This document shows, in pieces, positions 14,777 to 17,976 of a DNA stretch of 17,976 nt. The stretch is taken from positions 1-17,976 of the forward strand of contig DASUFL010000023.1 in NCBI GenBank assembly GCA_036274595.1. Reading direction: 5' to 3'. The translations under genes were made by a program, and so were the position numbers. Source of the DNA: WS-9 sp036274595. Lineage in GTDB: Bacteria; Eisenbacteria; RBG-16-71-46; SZUA-252. Each line of letters opens with the position of its first letter. Positions within the stretch are counted from its first letter, which is position 1. The notes below the pieces were generated by a model. It was given only the letters and a program-made list of their open reading frames with translations. It was not told the origin of the DNA and ran no database searches.

Positions 14777-17317
14777 CTAGCGCGCCACCACGTTGACCAG
14801 GCGCCCCGGCACGATGATGACCTGCTGGATGGTCTTCCCTTCCGTGTGCTTTCGAACGTTGCCGTCGGCCAGAGCGCGCTCCCGAATGACCTCCTGCCCC
14901 GCCTCTGCCGGGACCTCGATGTTGGACCGAACCTTCCCATTCACCGAGACCACATACCGCGCGAGGTCGTGCTTCAGGGCCGCCTCGGAGACCTTGGGCC
15001 AGCCGGAACGGAAGACCGAGCCTTCCCTCCCCAGCTTGTTCCAGGCCCCTTCGGCGGTGTGGGGCGCCAGAGGGGCCAGCAGGCGGGTGGCGAGGTCGAC
15101 CGCCTCCTCCACCTCGGGCGCTTTCAGATCTCCGCCTGCGGCTTGATATTCCTGGACCCCGTTGACGAGCTGCATGAGCCCGCTGACTGCGGTGTTGAGA
15201 TGCAGCCGATCCATGTCGTCCAGAAGGCGCGCGGCGATCTCGTGCGTTCGGCGACGAAGGTCGCGACGGGGCCCGGATGCAGCCCAAGCCGTGTCGGGCT
15301 GGGCGGACGACGCGGCCGTCCGGCTGCCGGCAGCCTGATGGAAATCCTCGATCATCTTCCAGTATCGCGTGAGGTAGCGGTAGGCGCCCTCGACGCCCCG
15401 GTCGTTCCACTCGGCGTCCTTGGCGGGCGGACCTATGAAGAGCGTGTAGAGCCGCACCGTGTCGGTCCCGAACCTCTCGATCAAGGCGTCGGGCGCGACC
15501 ACGTTGCCCTTCGACTTCGACATCTTGTGCCCGTCCTTCGTGATCATCCCCTGCGTGAACAGGCGCGCGAAGGGCTCCGAGAAGCTCAGATACCCCATGT
15601 CCCGTAGGACCTTGACGATGAATCGTGAATAGAGGAGATGCAGGATGGCGTGCTCCACCCCTCCGATGTACTGGTCCACCGGCAGCCAGCGATCCACCGC
15701 GTCCTTCAAGAACGGCGCCGTATCGAGGTGGGGATTCAGGAATCGCAGGAAGTACCAGCTCGAGTCGACGAACGTGTCCATCGTGTCCGTCTCGCGCGTG
15801 GCGGGCCCGCCGCACTTGGGGCATGTGGCCTTGAGGAACGCCTGATTCGTGAGGAGCGGCGATTCCCCGGTCGGCGAGAACTCGACCTGGTCGGGCAAGA
15901 GCACGGGCAGCTCGGACTCCGGCACCGGCTGGATCCCGCAGCTCGGGCAGCGCACGATCGGGATGGGAGCGCCCCAGTAGCGCTGCCTCGAGATGAGCCA
16001 GTCCCGAAGGCGATACTGGACGCGGGCCTCCCCCGCCTTCCGCTTCTCGAGATCAGCGATCACGGCGCGCTTCCCCTCCGCGCTCGTCTTGCCGTCGACG
16101 GGGCCGGAGTTCACGAGGCGCCCGTCCCCCTCCCACGCTGCGGTCCCGTCGTATCCCTGTCCCGATTCCGGCCGGATCACCTCGACGATGTTCAGCCCGT
16201 ACTTCTTCGCGAATTCGAAATCCCGCTGGTCGTGTCCTGGCACGGCCATGATGGCGCCCGTTCCGTACTCCATGAGCACGTAGTTCGCGACCCAGACCGG
16301 GAGCGGAGCGCCTGTCAGCGGGTGCAGCGCTTCGACCCCGGTCGGATAACCTTCCTTTTCGTTCTCGACGGCGAATCGGTTCTCGATCCGATGCTGGCGG
16401 ATCCGCGCCACGAACTCGGTGGCCGCGGGAGGCAGCGAGCCGGAGCGCTCCAGCTCACGCACGCGCGGGTGCTCCGCGGCGAGCACGAGGAACGTCGCGC
16501 CGTAGAGCGTGTCGGGTCTCGTCGTGAACACCTCGATCGGCTCTCCCGCCCCGCGCAGGGCGAAGCGGATGGAGGCGCCCTCGCTCCGCCCGATCCAGTT
16601 GTGCTGCATGACGCGGACTCTCTCGGGCCAGTGGGTCAGGGTCTCGAGATCCTGGAGGAGGGGCTCGGCATAGGCGGTGATCTTGAAGAACCATTGCTCC
16701 AGCTCGCGCGTCGTCACCTCGGAGCCACAGCGGTCGCATCGTCCGTCCACCACCTGCTCGTTCGCGAGGACGGTCTGATCCTTGGGGCACCAGTTGACCG
16801 CGCTCTTCGCGCGGTAGGCGAGCCCCTTCTCGTAGAGCTGGAGGAAGATCCACTGCGTCCAGCGATAGTACGAGGGGTCGCAGGAGGCGATCTCGCGCCT
16901 CCAGTCGTAGGCGAGCCCCCACGAGATGAGCTGCTCCTTCATGCGGGCGATGTTGCGTCTGGTCCAGATCGCGGGATGGATGTTGTTCGCGATCGCCGCG
17001 TTCTCGGCGGGCAGACCGAAGGCGTCCCATCCCATCGGCGTGAGGACGTGGTAGCCCTGCATCGTCTTGAGCCGCGTGACCACGTCGCCCAGGATGTAGT
17101 TCCGGCCGTGTCCCACGTGGAGATCACCCGAGGGATACGGGAACATGTTGAGACAGTAGAAGCGGCGGTCCGCCTTCATCGGATCGTCGATCTCGAAAAG
17201 CCGCTCGTCTCGCCAGAGCGCGCGGGCGCGCTGCTCCATCTCGCGGAACGGATACGCGGGCGCCCGGCCCTCGGCGGAGGGTGCAGCGGTGCCCTCGGGG
17301 TGTTTGGTGTGGCTCAC
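14777..17317 (-). CDS. leuS: leucine--tRNA ligase
   Basis: This class I aminoacyl-tRNA synthetase charges tRNA-Leu. The 846-residue length is normal for bacterial LeuRS (about 860). It has the HIGH-type motif HVGH (67-70), a zinc-finger-like segment (NWCPKDQ ... GRCDRCG), and the CP1 editing domain that clears misacylated tRNA (FTTRPDTLYGATF; YGTGAIMAVPGHDQRDFEFA). The leucyl-specific region follows (CPSCG ... CPKCGG, then DTMDTFVDSSWYFLRF), then KMSKS (598-602) and an anticodon-binding helical domain. It ends with the small C-terminal domain (VSVNGKVRSNIEVP ... IIVPGRLVNVV). The GTG start has AAGGGG about 7 nt upstream. All essential motifs are intact. Confidence 0.98.
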   Translation of the reverse strand: MSHTKHPEGTAAPSAEGRAPAYPFREMEQRARALWRDERLFEIDDPMKADRRFYCLNMFPYPSGDLHVGHGRNYILGDVVTRLKTMQGYHVLTPMGWDAFGLPAENAAIANNIHPAIWTRRNIARMKEQLISWGLAYDWRREIASCDPSYYRWTQWIFLQLYEKGLAYRAKSAVNWCPKDQTVLANEQVVDGRCDRCGSEVTTRELEQWFFKITAYAEPLLQDLETLTHWPERVRVMQHNWIGRSEGASIRFALRGAGEPIEVFTTRPDTLYGATFLVLAAEHPRVRELERSGSLPPAATEFVARIRQHRIENRFAVENEKEGYPTGVEALHPLTGAPLPVWVANYVLMEYGTGAIMAVPGHDQRDFEFAKKYGLNIVEVIRPESGQGYDGTAAWEGDGRLVNSGPVDGKTSAEGKRAVIADLEKRKAGEARVQYRLRDWLISRQRYWGAPIPIVRCPSCGIQPVPESELPVLLPDQVEFSPTGESPLLTNQAFLKATCPKCGGPATRETDTMDTFVDSSWYFLRFLNPHLDTAPFLKDAVDRWLPVDQYIGGVEHAILHLLYSRFIVKVLRDMGYLSFSEPFARLFTQGMITKDGHKMSKSKGNVVAPDALIERFGTDTVRLYTLFIGPPAKDAEWNDRGVEGAYRYLTRYWKMIEDFHQAAGSRTAASSAQPDTAWAASGPRRDLRRRTHEIAARLLDDMDRLHLNTAVSGLMQLVNGVQEYQAAGGDLKAPEVEEAVDLATRLLAPLAPHTAEGAWNKLGREGSVFRSGWPKVSEAALKHDLARYVVSVNGKVRSNIEVPAEAGQEVIRERALADGNVRKHTEGKTIQQVIIVPGRLVNVVAR

Positions 17318-17358
17318 GTTTCGACCCCTTCATCGACGATCGACGGTGGACGCGGGAA

Positions 17359-17390
17359 ACCGTCAGCATACCCCAAAACAAGGGGACGGT
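17359..17390 (-). terminator. possible hairpin after the acetyltransferase gene
   Basis: ACCGTC (17359-17364) pairs with GACGGT (17385-17390), with a partial CCCC/GGG inner pairing. On the minus strand the stem is followed by only three T residues. It could weakly terminate or attenuate transcription between the acetyltransferase gene and leuS. It overlaps the candidate leuS promoter. Confidence 0.28.
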
Positions 17391-17393
17391 AAA
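17365..17393 (-). promoter_or_regulatory. candidate sigma70 promoter of leuS
   Basis: On the minus strand, TTTACC (17388-17393) and TATGCT (17365-17370) are separated by 17 nt. Each matches four of six consensus bases. The start would fall near 17358, giving a leader of about 40 nt before the GTG codon. Confidence 0.45.
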
Positions 17394-17411
17394 CCGGAGG
17401 GCCGAGCGGCG

Positions 17412-17976
17412 TTACGGGGAGGCGCGCCGGGCCTGGAGGCGCTTCAGGAAGGAGTAGATGTTCGCGCCGAGGCGCGAGGTGTCGTACAGGTAGTAGTGCG
17501 TGTGTCCGCGAAGGCTGCTCGTCCACCGCATCTTCCAGGGCTCGTCGTCGCCGAGGAAATCGTGCTCGGCGCAACCTGTCTCGTAGAGATGCCGCACCAC
17601 GTGCTCCCGGAGGACGACGCCTGGACTCTGCTCGCTCCAGGCCTGGTCGTAGCTCGTCTTCAACATGTAGTAGCGGCTCGCGAAGCGGACGCCCATGTCG
17701 TACGCCGCCGGAACACCCTCGAAATAGAGAAGGAACGATTCGAACCAACCGGCCTCGGCGGCGCGCGGCAGGAAGCGGTCGTAGAAGACCCGTGCCTGTG
17801 GATTGGTCGTGATCGACGACTGCGTCGATTCCTTCCAGCTCTTGGTTTCGATCGCGTAGATCGCGTCGAGCACGGTCGAGACCGACGACGGATCGGTGAA
17901 TCGCCGGATCTCGAGCCCCGCACGGCGCGCCTTGTTTCCCTTTCGCTTGAGATCGCTCCGGAAATTGGCGGACTGC
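17412..17976 (-). CDS. GNAT-family acetyltransferase, CelD/BcsL-like (5' end outside window)
   Basis: The frame stays open to the right edge, giving 187 C-terminal residues. Its start lies beyond the window; an internal ATG at 17873 is probably not the true start because similar coding sequence continues upstream. Visible features fit the Acetyltransf_6 (CelD/BcsL) group of GNAT/FemAB-like proteins. These are the IETKSWKEST segment (about residues 43-52 of the visible part), FYDRFLPRAAEAGWFESFLLYFEG, GVRFASRYYMLKTSYDQAW (the strand-loop typical of the C-terminal GNAT half) and SPGVVLREHVVRHLYETG. Proteins of this kind often act in exopolysaccharide or cell-envelope synthesis; the substrate here is unknown. 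The gene reads toward leuS, 94 bp away. Confidence 0.8.
   Translation of the reverse strand, partial: QSANFRSDLKRKGNKARRAGLEIRRFTDPSSVSTVLDAIYAIETKSWKESTQSSITTNPQARVFYDRFLPRAAEAGWFESFLLYFEGVPAAYDMGVRFASRYYMLKTSYDQAWSEQSPGVVLREHVVRHLYETGCAEHDFLGDDEPWKMRWTSSLRGHTHYYLYDTSRLGANIYSFLKRLQARRASP

Noticed and set aside
15638..17392. 584-codon plus-strand open frame opposite leuS
   Set aside because: leuS is unmistakable on the minus strand. The opposing frame is a codon-bias artefact.

Overview
This window is very GC-rich, almost fully coding bacterial chromosome. Long antisense reading frames mirror most genes, as expected at this GC content. The best lineage clue is the secreted protein on the minus strand. 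It ends in a FlgD-Ig-like/sorting-type domain with the 'SQNLPNPF' signature, common in the FCB superphylum and allied candidate phyla. Together with the GC content this suggests something like Candidatus Eisenbacteria or a relative. That placement is inference. No tRNA, rRNA, CRISPR array, transposase or prophage gene was seen, and no gap between genes exceeds about 150 bp.

Plus-strand block 1 (1-7919) is a nucleic-acid maintenance run. It starts with the 3' part of uvrC, then an O6-alkylguanine-DNA alkyltransferase (ogt) and a Xer tyrosine recombinase, joined by GTGA and ATGA stop/start overlaps. A small outer-membrane beta-barrel protein follows. After it come three tightly coupled genes: a beta-CASP metallo-beta-lactamase-fold nuclease, a SNF2/RapA-like ATPase with an N-terminal Tudor-like segment, and an unrecognised basic, coiled-coil partner. 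This trio is the most interesting set in the window. It looks like a nuclease-translocase module, with the partner perhaps a detached C-terminal domain of the ATPase.

Plus-strand block 2 (7916-11641) opens with a near-consensus sigma70 promoter whose -35 box overlaps the preceding stop codon. It encodes a membrane-anchored TPR protein with a TTG start and strong ribosome binding site, a GH57 glycoside hydrolase with an extra C-terminal beta-rich domain, a DUF4870-like membrane protein containing an in-frame hexanucleotide repeat, and a small two-helix membrane protein overlapping it.

The convergent junction (11642-11775) holds a strong imperfect inverted repeat with 23 paired bases per arm. 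It could be a bidirectional terminator or a small mobile-element relic.

The minus-strand block (11776-17976) contains a large secreted beta-propeller/kelch-like protein with its own AT-rich, repeat-bearing promoter region, then a complete leuS with a candidate promoter, and then, entering from the right edge, a CelD/BcsL-type GNAT acetyltransferase whose 5' end lies outside the window.
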